Shown in pieces: positions 37,120 through 47,171 of a stretch of DNA of 64,000 nt. The notes beneath the pieces were generated by a model. It was not told the origin of the DNA. It searched no databases and saw only the letters and a program-made list of their open reading frames with translations. Source of the DNA: Tepidiphilus succinatimandens (GTDB lineage Bacteria; Pseudomonadota; Gammaproteobacteria; Burkholderiales; Rhodocyclaceae); NCBI RefSeq assembly GCF_006503695.1, contig NZ_SBIK01000001.1:287759-351758 (forward strand), written 5' to 3'. How positions within the stretch are numbered: position 1 is the first letter of the stretch; each line of letters opens with the position of its first letter. The position numbers were made by a program, and so were the translations under genes.

Positions 37120-37176
37120 GCGGGCCCCGGCTCGTGCTATCCTCGCAAGCCCTGTCGTTTTTCGCCCCCCTTGCCG

Positions 37177-38047
<871 letters not shown>

Positions 38048-38058
<11 letters not shown>

Positions 38059-40369
38059 CGTTGATCGCGGCGTAGACCGATCGCCCCATGCCCGGCACGG
38101 CGATGCCCCAGGGTACGGCGTTGATGCTCATCGTCGTGCCCTGGCCGACGTAGGCTCCGCCGGTGGGCAGGTAGTAGAGCTTGTCGAAGAGGTTCTCCAC
38201 GCCAAGGTCGAGCCGCACGTCTTTCCAATCGTGACTCGCACGCAGGTGCACGAGGCCGTAGCCCGGCGTCTCGATCTCGTTGCGCGCATCCGACACGTCG
38301 TCCTTGCGCGCACTCAGTTCCCAGTCCACGGCATTGTTCCAGCCGGCGAGCTGGTGCGTGAGGGTGAGCGTGGCGCGCCAAGGCACGATGTTGTAGAGGT
38401 CGTCGTCGGTGTCGCGGTTCTCGCCTTTGGTGTAGCTCAGCACCCCCTCGAAGCCGAAGGCGCCCAGGCCGGTGCGCGCAAGCGGCGCCTTGCCCGAGAG
38501 GTCGAACCCGTAGAGGCGCGCCGACTGGTTCTCGTAACGTAAGACGACGAACTGGTTGCGCGTGAGCCTGGCCGCCGGGGCGTTCTTCGCCGCATCCCAC
38601 TGCAGCGCGTCGATGTAGTCATCGACGTAGGTGAGATAGGGCGTGAAGCGCAGGCCCCATTGGCGGTCGGCGGCGTGCCAGTCGATCGTGGCCGACAGCG
38701 TATAGGCTTTCTCCGGTTCGAGGTCGGGGTTGCCGATGTAGCCGTTGCCGTCGCCGACGAAGTTGTTCATCACCGCCGCCATCGTCCAGGTCGACCACGG
38801 ATAGCGCTCGTAGAGGCTGGGCGAGCGAACCTTGCGCGCAAAGCCGAGCTCGAATTCGCGCATCTCGTCCAGGGTGTAGCGCGTGAGCGCGGTGAAGTCG
38901 AGGTTGTCGTCGGTGCGCTTGCGCTCGCGCGCGTTGAAGGCGGCCGCGTCCCTTTTCTGATAGTTCAGCATCGTTCCCATGCCGTTCGTGTCGGCATAGC
39001 CCTGCACCGGATCGGCATCGGTGGTGACGTGCTCGTAGCGCACGCCGGCGAGCGCCATCCAGCGGTCGCTCAATTTCGTCTCCCACTCGCCGAAGAGACC
39101 GGCGCGGTCGCGCTCGCCGTTCTTGATGTTCCAGAAGGTGCCGGGCCACATGTTGGCGCCAGAAGGCGGCCACCAGTCGTCCAGCGTGTAGTGCTGGTAC
39201 TCGCCGCCCAGGCGCAGCACGTCGCGCTCGCTCAGGGCGATGTTGGCGGTGAGTTTCGCCCCCGTGGTCCTGCTCTCGGTGTTCATCGGCATGCCGGCGG
39301 CGCAGCTCGATCCGATCGGCGAGCAGGGCTTGCCGTTTGGCGCCGTCGGGCCACCCGAGGCCGTTCCGTACCAGTAGCGCTTGTCTTCGCCGAAATCCAT
39401 GAAGTGATCGACGCTCTGGTGATAGGCCCGGGCATCGAGCGAGCCCCAGTCGAACTGGCCGAGATAGCGCAAGTTGAAGAGGGTGGAATCGTTGTCCAGC
39501 ATGTCCATGCGCTGGTTGGGATAGAGCTGGTCGGCCACGTTTTGCACGGCGACCGAGGCATCGAGGAGATGCGCGCCGCTCTTGAGCGCGAAGCCGACGA
39601 GGTGATTGCTCAGCTCATAGCTGGTGGAGCCGACTTCGTCGCGATCCAGCGTATGGCCAGCGCGTCCGGTGGCGGTGAAATCTTTGAAGTCTCCGCCTGC
39701 GGTGTAGTCGTTCGCCTTGGCGTACGCCCCGAGATAGCGCACGCTCAGCTGCTCGCCGGCAAGCGTGGCGGAGCCGTGCACTCCGAAGCCATCGCCATTG
39801 CTGCGGTAATAGGTGCCAGCCTCGCCGGTGACGAGCGTGCCCTGACCGGGCGCGGCGAAGCGCGGTTTGGGCGTCTCGACCACGATCGCCCCGCCGATCG
39901 CATCGCCCCCCACGCTCACCGGCGTGACCCCGGTCCACACCTGGATGGTCTCGACCTGGCTCGGGTCGAGATAGGAGAAGGCCGGGTTCATGTGATTGGG
40001 GCAGGCCGAGAGCAGATCCATGCCGTCGACCTGCAGGCGCAGCCGGTCGTCGGCCAGGCCATGGATGGCCGGAAGGCTGGAAGCGCCGCCCGCGCCGTAG
40101 AGCGTCACGCCCGGTACCTTGCGCAAGAGGCTTGCCGTGTCGGCAGTGGCGGCGCGCAGCGGGGCGAGTTCCTGCGGGCCGAGCGTCGTAGCCGGCGGGG
40201 CGGCCTGTTCCTTCGTATCCAAGACGATCACCGGCGCGAGCACCGCGCCGCCTGGCGGCACCGCTTCGCTTTGCGCCCAGGCAGCAGGCATACCGGCAAA
40301 CGCGAGCGCCAGGGCGAGCGACAAGGGGCTGCGCCGCGGCGGAGACGAAGAAACGGGAGAGACGGTCAT
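38048..40369 (-). CDS. TonB-dependent outer-membrane receptor, probable copper type
   Basis: 773 residues. A signal peptide ending AWAQ (residue ~33) precedes a plug domain (~45-185: [42 protein letters not shown]) and a 22-strand barrel ending in an aromatic residue (INVKF). The plug carries a CPNHMNP motif at residues 123-129, offering Cys, His and Met ligands, as in OprC/NosA-like receptors. A TonB box is not clear. It is divergent from SCO1 and PCuAC genes, which supports copper as the substrate; zinc or another metal is possible. Confidence 0.85.
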
Positions 40370-40461
40370 GGAACGAGACTCCTTTCGGGAGAGACGAAAA
40401 GGGGTCGCCGACGCAGGCGACGACGGGCGGCGTCATCGTAACGTTTCGTTTCCTGCGGCTC

Positions 40462-40479
40462 AATTGAGGATTGTCAATT
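40462..40479. promoter_or_regulatory. inverted repeat in receptor/SCO1 divergent region (putative operator)
   Basis: AATTGA-N6-TCAATT lies ~95 bp upstream of the receptor ATG and ~115 bp before the SCO1 ATG. Its AT-rich character stands out in GC-rich surroundings and it could be a metal-regulator or Crp-type site. No known consensus is matched fully. Confidence 0.3.
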
Positions 40480-40526
40480 TTCCCGGGGGCGGTTTTGACT
40501 TCGCGCAAACTCCCTGCGCGCACGCA

Positions 40527-40555
40527 TTGTCAACCCGGTTGCGCACGCCTAAGAT
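40527..40555 (+). promoter_or_regulatory. sigma-70-like promoter of the SCO1 operon (putative)
   Basis: TTGTCA and TAAGAT are separated by 17 bp and end 40 bp before the SCO1 ATG. Both hexamers are close to consensus and the spacing is optimal. Confidence 0.55.
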
Positions 40556-40595
40556 TGCCTCATCGGCAGATGTGCCGCACAAAGGTCGAGACACG

Positions 40596-41216
40596 ATGAC
40601 ATGCCCGGATTTGCACCGTACATTTGCGCTCATGCTGCTTCCCGCCGCGCTGCTGCTGTCGGCCTGCGAGAAGGTCTCATCGCCGCCCGCCTTTCACGCC
40701 ACCGAGATCCGCGAAGCCAGCTTCGGCCGCGAGCTGCGCCTGCCCGACACGGAAGGGCGCGTGCGCACGCTCGCCGACTTCCGCGGCGAAGTGGTGGGCG
40801 TCTACTTCGGTTTCCTGCAATGCCCCGACGTGTGCCCCACGGCCCTGTCGCGCGCGGTGGAGGTGAAGCGGCTGCTGGGCGAAGAGGGGAAACGCTTTCG
40901 CATCGTCTTCGTCACGGTGGACCCCGAGCGGGATACGCCCGAGGTCGTTCGAGCCTATCTCGACGCCTTCGATCCTTCGTTCGTTGGCCTGGTAGGAAGC
41001 CCGGAAGAGGTGGCCCGCACGGCCAAGGAATTCCGCGTCTATTACCGCAAGGTACCCACCGGCAGCTCCTACACGATGGATCACACCGCCACCACTTTCG
41101 TCTATAATGCCGACGGCAAGCTTCGACTGGCCGTACCCCATACGCTTCCGGCCGAAGCATTCGCCGCCGACGTTCGGCGGCTGCTCGCCGAAGCGCCCGC
41201 TGCTCCAGGACGTTGA
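40596..41216 (+). CDS. SCO1/SenC family copper chaperone lipoprotein
   Basis: 206 residues. The N-terminus ends in a lipobox (LLLSAC), so it is a membrane-anchored lipoprotein. The thioredoxin-fold domain has the copper-binding CPDVC motif in FGFLQCPDVCPTAL and the third ligand His in YTMDHTATTFVYN. SCO proteins deliver copper to the CuA site of cytochrome oxidase and keep its cysteines reduced. It is first in an operon with PCuAC, 31 bp before that gene. Confidence 0.94.
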   Translation: MTCPDLHRTFALMLLPAALLLSACEKVSSPPAFHATEIREASFGRELRLPDTEGRVRTLADFRGEVVGVYFGFLQCPDVCPTALSRAVEVKRLLGEEGKRFRIVFVTVDPERDTPEVVRAYLDAFDPSFVGLVGSPEEVARTAKEFRVYYRKVPTGSSYTMDHTATTFVYNADGKLRLAVPHTLPAEAFAADVRRLLAEAPAAPGR

Positions 41217-41247
41217 TCGCCCGCTTTTCCCACGCAAGGAGTCGATG

Positions 41248-41730
41248 ATGCCGACCACCCAAACCCGCCGTTCTCTCGGTCTCGCGCTGATGTTCGGCGC
41301 CTTCGCGCTGCCCGCCTGGGCGCAGACGGTCAAGGTCGAAGACCCCTGGGTCCAGGCCACGGTAGCGGGGCAGAAAGCCACGGCCGCCTTCATGAAGCTC
41401 ACCGCCGACGCGCCGGTCAAGCTCACCGGCGGCAAGACGCCGGTCGCTCCCGTGGTGGAGATCCATGAAATGGTGATGGACGGCGACGTCATGAAGATGC
41501 GCGCCATCCCCGGCGGTCTGCCGCTCGAAGCCGGCAAGACGATGGAGCTCAAGCCCGGCGGCTACCACGTGATGCTCATTGACCTACCCAAGCCCGTGGA
41601 AGTCGGCCAGAAAGTGCCGCTCACCCTCATCTTCACCGACGCGCAGGGCAAGGAATTCGAGGTTGCCGTGGAAGCGCCGGCGCGTCCGCTCAAACGCGAT
41701 CACGGCCAGAAATCCAGCCATGGCATGTGA
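41248..41730 (+). CDS. periplasmic copper chaperone PCuAC (DUF461)
   Basis: 160 residues. The signal peptide ends at PAWAQ. The PCuAC copper site H(M)x10Mx21HxM is recognisable as EIHEMVMDGDVMKMR ... GGYHVMLI. PCuAC supplies Cu(I) for oxidase assembly and works with SCO. The ATG at 41248 has better spacing to AAGGAG than the one 3 bp earlier. The C-terminus is His-rich (RDHGQKSSHGM). It overlaps the regulator gene by 11 bp. Confidence 0.94.
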   Translation: MPTTQTRRSLGLALMFGAFALPAWAQTVKVEDPWVQATVAGQKATAAFMKLTADAPVKLTGGKTPVAPVVEIHEMVMDGDVMKMRAIPGGLPLEAGKTMELKPGGYHVMLIDLPKPVEVGQKVPLTLIFTDAQGKEFEVAVEAPARPLKRDHGQKSSHGM

Positions 41731-42229
41731 AACGCCTCTCACCGAGCGGCGTCTGGGCAAACGCGGCCAGGCGCTGGTCGTGGCAGGAGAGAGCGGCCCG
41801 GCCTGGCGGGTCGTGGAGGGGATCGTGCGGCTCGACCTGCCGGTCCCCTTCGGCGAGGAGCCCGGCGAGGAGCATTTCGTCGGCATCGCCTGGGGCGGCG
41901 ACCTGATCGGGGCGGAAGCGCTGATGTTCGGCCGCTATGGCTACACCGCCACCGCCGTCACGCCGGTGGTGCTCGAAGGCTGGAGCCAAGTGGCCGCCAA
42001 GGAACCGGCGGCCCTGCTCTATGCCCGCTTCGAGCACCGCATGGGCGAGGTGCTGCGCCTGCGCGCGGGCAAGGCGCCCGAGCGCATCGCCCGCCTCTTC
42101 GAGCTTGCCCAGTCGGTCGGAGCCGAGCCGCTGCGCCTGCGCCTGCGCGACATCGCCGCGATCACGGGGCTGCGCATCGAGACCGTGTCGCGCACGCTCA
42201 AGGCGATGGAAGCCGGCGGCCTCAGCTGA
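41720..42229 (+). CDS. short Crp/Fnr-like regulator
   Basis: 169 residues. The N-terminal part resembles a beta-roll sensor domain (GESGPAWRVVEGIVRLDLP, VGIAWGGDLIGAEALMFGRYGYTATAVTP). The C-terminal HTH has the Crp-type recognition helix region LRLRLRDIAAITGLRIETVSRTLKAMEAGGLS. It ends directly after the recognition helix, so the usual final wing and tail of Crp/Fnr proteins are missing. No cyclic-nucleotide motif or Fe-S cysteines are seen. Overlap with PCuAC and the copper context suggest it regulates this locus. Confidence 0.75.
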   Translation: MACETPLTERRLGKRGQALVVAGESGPAWRVVEGIVRLDLPVPFGEEPGEEHFVGIAWGGDLIGAEALMFGRYGYTATAVTPVVLEGWSQVAAKEPAALLYARFEHRMGEVLRLRAGKAPERIARLFELAQSVGAEPLRLRLRDIAAITGLRIETVSRTLKAMEAGGLS

Positions 42230-43415
42230 GACGCCGGTAGCCTCCGGGCACGCCATCCGGCGAAAATACGAACTGCCACAGCTGGTTGGTACGCGCACGG
42301 AACGTGCCGGCGCAGGCAAGCAGGTAGTAGCGCCACATGCGGTAGAAGCGCTCGCCGTAGCGCTCGCGAAAGCGCGGCCAGGCGGCTTCGAAGCGCTCGT
42401 ACCAGGCCATCAGGGTCTTGTCGTAGTCGGCGCCGAAGTTGTGCAGGTCTTCCATCACGAACCAGTGCTCGCTCGCATCCGCCACTTCGCCGATCGAGGG
42501 CAGCTCCCCGTTGGGGAAGATGTATTTCTCGATCCACGGATCGGTGCCCCCACCGCGGCGGTTCTTGCCGATGGTGTGCAGCAGGAAGAGCCCGTCGTCG
42601 CGCAGGCTGCGGCGCGCCATGGCAAAATACGCCTTGTAGTTGCGCACCCCCACGTGTTCGAACATCCCCACCGAGGCGATGCGGTCGAACCGCTCCTTGC
42701 CATCGACGTTGAAGGTGCGGTAGTCGGCCAGGATGAAACGCACCGGCAGCCCCGTGCAGCGCTTCTGCCCCCAGGCGGCCTGGTCCTTGGAGATCGTCAG
42801 CCCCACGCACTCGACGCCGTAGTGCTCGGCGGCGTAGCGCATGAGGCTGCCCCAGCCGCAGCCGATGTCGAGCAGCCGCATCCCCGGTTCCAGCCCCAGC
42901 TTGCGGCAGATGAGGTCGAGCTTGGCGACCTGCGCCTCTTCCAGCGTCTTGGCGTTCGCCCAGTAGCCGCAGGAATAGGCCATGTAAGGATCGAGCATCG
43001 TTTCGAAGAAGTCGCTGCCCAGGTCGTAGTGCACCTCGCCCACGTGCCAGGCGCGGCGCACGGATTGCAGGTTGATGAGCCGCGCTTTCAGCGCCCGCCA
43101 CACGAGCGAAGGATTTTTCACCCGCTCGTCGAGCCGCGCGCGCAGCACCCGGGCGAAGAACTCGTCGAGCCGCTCGCACTCCCACCAGCCGTCCATGTAG
43201 GCCTCGCCCAAGCCGAGACTGCCCTCGGCAAGCACGCGTTCGAGCACCTTGGGGTGTTTGATCTGGAAATCCCACGGCCGATCGCCGTCCAGTTTCACGT
43301 CGGCCTCGTCGAGCCAGGACTGCACCAGGGCCCGCAGCCGGTCGGCGCCGTGCGCCGGTCTCCTCGCCGGCCTCGGCCGTTCTTCGACCAAGCCTTGCTG
43401 TTGTAGTGTCGGCAT
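42222..43415 (-). CDS. cfa: cyclopropane-fatty-acyl-phospholipid synthase
   Basis: 397 residues. It methylates cis double bonds of phospholipid acyl chains using SAM. An N-terminal domain (FQIKHPKVLERVLAEGSLGLGEAYMDGWWEC) is followed by the SAM site LLDIGCGWGSLMRYAAEHY, the bicarbonate/active-site region SVGMFEHVGVRNY, and a C-terminal RTNQLWQFVFS. The ATG follows a GGAGG box. The last 8 bp overlap the Crp-like gene tail to tail. Confidence 0.95.
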   Translation of the reverse strand: MPTLQQQGLVEERPRPARRPAHGADRLRALVQSWLDEADVKLDGDRPWDFQIKHPKVLERVLAEGSLGLGEAYMDGWWECERLDEFFARVLRARLDERVKNPSLVWRALKARLINLQSVRRAWHVGEVHYDLGSDFFETMLDPYMAYSCGYWANAKTLEEAQVAKLDLICRKLGLEPGMRLLDIGCGWGSLMRYAAEHYGVECVGLTISKDQAAWGQKRCTGLPVRFILADYRTFNVDGKERFDRIASVGMFEHVGVRNYKAYFAMARRSLRDDGLFLLHTIGKNRRGGGTDPWIEKYIFPNGELPSIGEVADASEHWFVMEDLHNFGADYDKTLMAWYERFEAAWPRFRERYGERFYRMWRYYLLACAGTFRARTNQLWQFVFSPDGVPGGYRRLS

Positions 43416-43469
43416 ATACCCCTCCAGGATGGAACGGAAGGCGGAGCCCTTCGGCCCCGCCTCGTTTCA

Positions 43470-44936
43470 TCATAGACGATCGAGCGCGCGACGCACACCT
43501 TCGGCGTAGGCTGGATCGATCTGGGCAAAGAGGGCGAGCTGGCGCTCGACGATGAAATCCGGCACGCCTTTCATCGAACGCGCGAGGTTGCCATAGAGCC
43601 GCTCCTTGTGCGCCTCGTCGAAGAGCGCCCACAGCGCGCGCGGCTGCGAGAAGTCGTCGTTGCCGTCGCGATGGCTGTAGCGGTCGATCATGCCGATGGC
43701 CGACAGGGGCGGCTCCTTGACCTCGGGCCGCTCGACCGGACCACCGAAGGAGTTGGGCTCATAGTAGGCGTCCGGGTTTTCGTGGAAGTTGTCGAAGAAG
43801 CGCATCGACCCGTCCTTGTGGTAATGGTGCACCGGACAGCGCGGGCGGTTGACCGGCAGCGCCTCGTAGTGCGTCCCCAGGCGGTAGCGGTGGGCGTCGG
43901 CGTAGGAGAAGATGCGCGCCTGCAGCATCTTGTCGGGCGAGAACCCGATGCCCGGCACCACGTTCGAGGGCGAGAAGGCCGCCTGCTCGATCTCGGCAAA
44001 GTAGTTGTCCGGGTTGCGATCGAGTTCCATCACGCCCACTTCGATGAGCGGGGCGTCGCGATGCGGCCAAACCTTGGTGAGATCGAACGGATTCCAGCCG
44101 GTGCGCTCGCTCCAGGCGTCGGCCTCTTTCTCGCTCATCACCTGCACGTACATCGTCCAGCGAGGGTATTCGCCGCGCTCGATCGCGCCGAAGAGCGCCT
44201 CCTGGTAGCTCTCCCGCGTCTTGCCGATGATCGCTTCGGCCTCTTCGTCGGTGAGCGTCTCGTGCCCCTGCCGCGTCTTGAAATGGAACTTCACCCAGAA
44301 GCGCTCACCGGCCTCGTTCCAGAAGCTGTAGGTGTGGCTGCCATAGCCGTTCATGTGCATGGGCGAGCGCGGGATGCCCCGATCGGAGAAGAGGATGGTG
44401 AGCTGGTGCAGGCTCTCGGGCGAGAGCGACCAGAAGTCCCACATCGCCGTGGGCGAGCGCAGGTTGGTGCGCGGATGGCGCTTCTGCGTGTGGATGAAAT
44501 CGGGGAACTTGTAGGCGTCGCGGATGAAGAAGACCGGCGTGTTGTTGCCCACGAGATCCCAGTTGCCTTCTTCGGTGTAGAACTTGAGCGCGAAGCCGCG
44601 CACGTCGCGCTCGGCATCGGCCGCGCCCATCTCGCCGGCCACCGTGGAGAAGCGCGCCAGCATGGGGATTTTCGCCCCGATCTGGGAAAATACCTTGGCA
44701 CGCGAATACTTTCGGATGTCACCGGTGATGGTGAGCGTGCCGAACGCGCCCCAACCCTTGGCGTGCACCACGCGCTCGGGGATGCGCTCACGGTTCTGGT
44801 GCGCGAGCTTTTCGAGCAGGACGTAGTCTTGCAGCAGCGTGGGGCCGCGTGGCCCGACGGTGAGCGAATTCTGGTTGTCGGCCACCGGCGCACCGGCCGT
44901 GGTGGTGAGATGATAGGGGCACTTCTGCTCGCTCAT
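43470..44936 (-). CDS. katA: monofunctional haem catalase (small subunit)
   Basis: 488 residues, clade-3 size. It degrades hydrogen peroxide. The catalytic His is in [13 protein letters not shown], the catalytic Asn in [23 protein letters not shown], the haem-ligand Tyr in [14 protein letters not shown], and the catalase signature RFSTVAGE is present. The start at 44936 follows AAGGAG; upstream codons are leader sequence. It has a promoter and OxyR-like operator at 45058-45100. It is divergent from kup. Confidence 0.97.
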   Translation of the reverse strand: MSEQKCPYHLTTTAGAPVADNQNSLTVGPRGPTLLQDYVLLEKLAHQNRERIPERVVHAKGWGAFGTLTITGDIRKYSRAKVFSQIGAKIPMLARFSTVAGEMGAADAERDVRGFALKFYTEEGNWDLVGNNTPVFFIRDAYKFPDFIHTQKRHPRTNLRSPTAMWDFWSLSPESLHQLTILFSDRGIPRSPMHMNGYGSHTYSFWNEAGERFWVKFHFKTRQGHETLTDEEAEAIIGKTRESYQEALFGAIERGEYPRWTMYVQVMSEKEADAWSERTGWNPFDLTKVWPHRDAPLIEVGVMELDRNPDNYFAEIEQAAFSPSNVVPGIGFSPDKMLQARIFSYADAHRYRLGTHYEALPVNRPRCPVHHYHKDGSMRFFDNFHENPDAYYEPNSFGGPVERPEVKEPPLSAIGMIDRYSHRDGNDDFSQPRALWALFDEAHKERLYGNLARSMKGVPDFIVERQLALFAQIDPAYAEGVRRALDRL

Positions 44937-45057
44937 GGCGCGTTCTCCTTGCAGGGTCGAATGGCCGAACCACGCGGTCTGACGGTTTGAAAACAGGCAC
45001 ACCACGGGCTGCGGAACTCATGAAGGTGCAGCGCCTTCGCGCCGCGCCATCGACTTC

Positions 45058-45086
45058 ATCATAGAAGAGGACTGCCCCGCGGCCAA
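45058..45086 (-). promoter_or_regulatory. katA promoter
   Basis: On the minus strand TTGGCC (45081-45086) and TATGAT (45058-45063) are 17 bp apart. The -35 directly abuts the OxyR-like site, the arrangement of an OxyR-activated promoter. The 5' leader is about 115 nt. Confidence 0.65.
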
Positions 45087-45100
45087 TCGTTCCTGCCTAT
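45086..45100 (-). promoter_or_regulatory. OxyR-like operator upstream of katA
   Basis: ATAGGCAGGAACGAT on the minus strand agrees with the OxyR element ATAG-N-T-N3-A-N-CTAT at ATAG, A10, C12 and the final AT. The segment CAGGAACGATTGG, covering the operator end and -35, is identical in the ahpC promoter. Confidence 0.6.
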
Positions 45101-45224
45101 CGACGGAATCAGGGAAAATTCCAGAATCGCCCTATGTCGTTCCCAAACCCCCGCCGATGACCTAAGATTGGCAAAGATCTCCCGGCGCGCCAGGGGCTGC
45201 GCCGCAAAAAAACGAGGAAAAGCC

Positions 45225-47114
45225 ATGGAACATCGACCGTCGAGTGAAGCCCGCGGCAAGGAACTGGCGCTCTTGTGCCTGGGAGCGCTGGGGGTCGTCT
45301 ACGGCGACATCGGCACGAGCCCGCTCTATGCGATGAAGGAAGTCTTCGCCGGCAACCATCCCATCGCCCTGGAGCGGGCCAACGTGCTCGGCAGCCTCTC
45401 GCTCTTCTTCTGGGCGCTCATCATCATCGTCGCCGTAAAATACGTTATTTTCATCATGCGCGCCGACAACCGCGGCGAGGGCGGCATCATGGCGCTCATC
45501 GCGCTCGCGCTGCGCGACACGCGCCCCGGCAGCCGCTCGCAGGCGGTCGTACTCGGCGTCGGCATCCTGGGCGCGGCCATGTTCTACGGCGACGGCATGG
45601 TCACGCCGGCCATCTCGGTGCTCTCGGCCGTGGAAGGGCTGCAGATCGCCGCACCGGCGCTGCATCACGTGGTGCTGCCGGTGTCGCTGACGGTGCTCCT
45701 CATCCTGTTCTACCTGCAGCACCACGGCACGACGCTCGTCGGGCATGCCTTCGGGCCGGTGATGTTGGTCTGGTTCGTGGTGCTGGCGCTCCTTGGCCTC
45801 AACCAGATCCTCGATGCGCCGGAAGTGCTCGCCGCCCTCAGCCCGGCGTACGCAATCTCCTTTCTCGTGCACCATCACGCGATGGCCCTGGTGGCGATGG
45901 GCAACGTCGTGCTGGCGATCACCGGGGCGGAGGCGCTCTACGCCGACATGGGGCACTTCGGACGCAAGCCCATCCGGCGCAGCTGGTTCCTGCTGGTCTT
46001 GCCCGCGCTGGTGCTCAACTACTTCGGCCAAGGTGCGCTGCTGCTGCGCGACCCTTCCGCAATGCAGAACCCCTTCTATTTCATGGCCCCCGAATGGGCG
46101 CTCTACCCCATGCTGGGCCTGGCGACGCTGGCGACCGTCATCGCCTCCCAGTCCGTCATCTCGGGCGCCTTCTCCATCACCCGGCAAGCGATCCAGCTGG
46201 GGTTCCTGCCGCGCATGGAAGTACGCCACACCTCGGAGCGCGAGCAGGGGCAAATCTACATACCCGTGCTCAACTGGGCGCTGATGGCCGCGGTGATGCT
46301 GCTGGTGCTCGGGTTCCGCTCCTCGAACAACCTCGCGGCGGCCTACGGCCTGGCGGTGACCGGTGACATGGTGATCACCTCGCTTTTGGCCACCGTGGTG
46401 GCCGCCCGCGTCTGGGGCTGGGGCTGGGCCCGCGCCGTGGCGCTCTTCGCCTGCTTCCTCGCGGTGGAATTGACCTTCCTCACCGCCAACGTGCTGAAGA
46501 TTCCCGATGGCGGCTGGTTCCCGCTGTGCGTGGGGCTGGTGGTCTTCGTGGTGATGCTCACCTGGAAGCAGGGGCGGGAACTGCTCATCGAGCGGCTCGA
46601 GGGCGGACGCATGAGCCTTGTCGGCTTCATCGAGTCGCTGCGCGGCGGCATGCCGCTGCGCGTGCCGGGCACGGCGGTCTTTCTCAACGCCCACCCCGAC
46701 CGCGTGCCGCACGCCTTGCTGCACAACCTCATGCACAACAAGATCCTGCACGAGCGCGTAGTGGTGGCCAGCGTGCACTTCGAGGACGTTCCCTACGTGC
46801 CACCTGAGGAACGGCTGGAAATCCGGGAGCTGCCGGAGAACTTCTGGCAGGTGATCGTGCGCTATGGTTTCATGGACGAGCCCGATCTGCCAGCCGCGCT
46901 CGTCGGCGCCGCCCCCAGAGGGTTGGAGTGCGAGCCGCTCGCCACTTCGTGGTTTCTGGGTCGCGAAACGGTCATTCCCCGCCCCAGTCCCGAGATGCGG
47001 CAGTGGCGCAAGCGGATCTTCGTCGCCCTGCATCGCAACGCCGGCAGCGTCACCGCCTTCTTCAAGATTCCGCCCAACCGCGTCGTCGAGCTCGGCACCC
47101 AAGTGCTGCTGTAG
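45225..47114 (+). CDS. kup: low-affinity potassium uptake protein Kup
   Basis: 629 residues with about 12 transmembrane segments and a C-terminal cytoplasmic domain. Kup is a K+/H+ symporter. Family motifs are LGALGVVYGDIGTSPLYAMKEVF at the N-terminus, RADNRGEGGIMAL, YGDGMVTPAISVLSAVEGL and GAEALYADMGHFGRKPI. The start is set by a GAGGAAA box. A possible promoter is TTCCCA-N17-TAAGAT (45140-45168). It is followed by a hairpin at 47123-47148. Confidence 0.96.
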   Translation: MEHRPSSEARGKELALLCLGALGVVYGDIGTSPLYAMKEVFAGNHPIALERANVLGSLSLFFWALIIIVAVKYVIFIMRADNRGEGGIMALIALALRDTRPGSRSQAVVLGVGILGAAMFYGDGMVTPAISVLSAVEGLQIAAPALHHVVLPVSLTVLLILFYLQHHGTTLVGHAFGPVMLVWFVVLALLGLNQILDAPEVLAALSPAYAISFLVHHHAMALVAMGNVVLAITGAEALYADMGHFGRKPIRRSWFLLVLPALVLNYFGQGALLLRDPSAMQNPFYFMAPEWALYPMLGLATLATVIASQSVISGAFSITRQAIQLGFLPRMEVRHTSEREQGQIYIPVLNWALMAAVMLLVLGFRSSNNLAAAYGLAVTGDMVITSLLATVVAARVWGWGWARAVALFACFLAVELTFLTANVLKIPDGGWFPLCVGLVVFVVMLTWKQGRELLIERLEGGRMSLVGFIESLRGGMPLRVPGTAVFLNAHPDRVPHALLHNLMHNKILHERVVVASVHFEDVPYVPPEERLEIRELPENFWQVIVRYGFMDEPDLPAALVGAAPRGLECEPLATSWFLGRETVIPRPSPEMRQWRKRIFVALHRNAGSVTAFFKIPPNRVVELGTQVLL

Positions 47115-47122
47115 ACGCAACA

Positions 47123-47148
47123 GCCTCCCGCCGGGAAGGACGGGAGGC
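47123..47148. terminator. hairpin between kup and ahpF (putative terminator)
   Basis: Inverted repeat GCCTCCCG-N10-CGGGAGGC lies 9 bp after the kup stop and 24 bp from the convergent ahpF stop. The U-tract is poor, so the efficiency is uncertain. Confidence 0.45.
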
Positions 47149-47171
47149 GAACCAAAAATCGGGCTTGCTCC

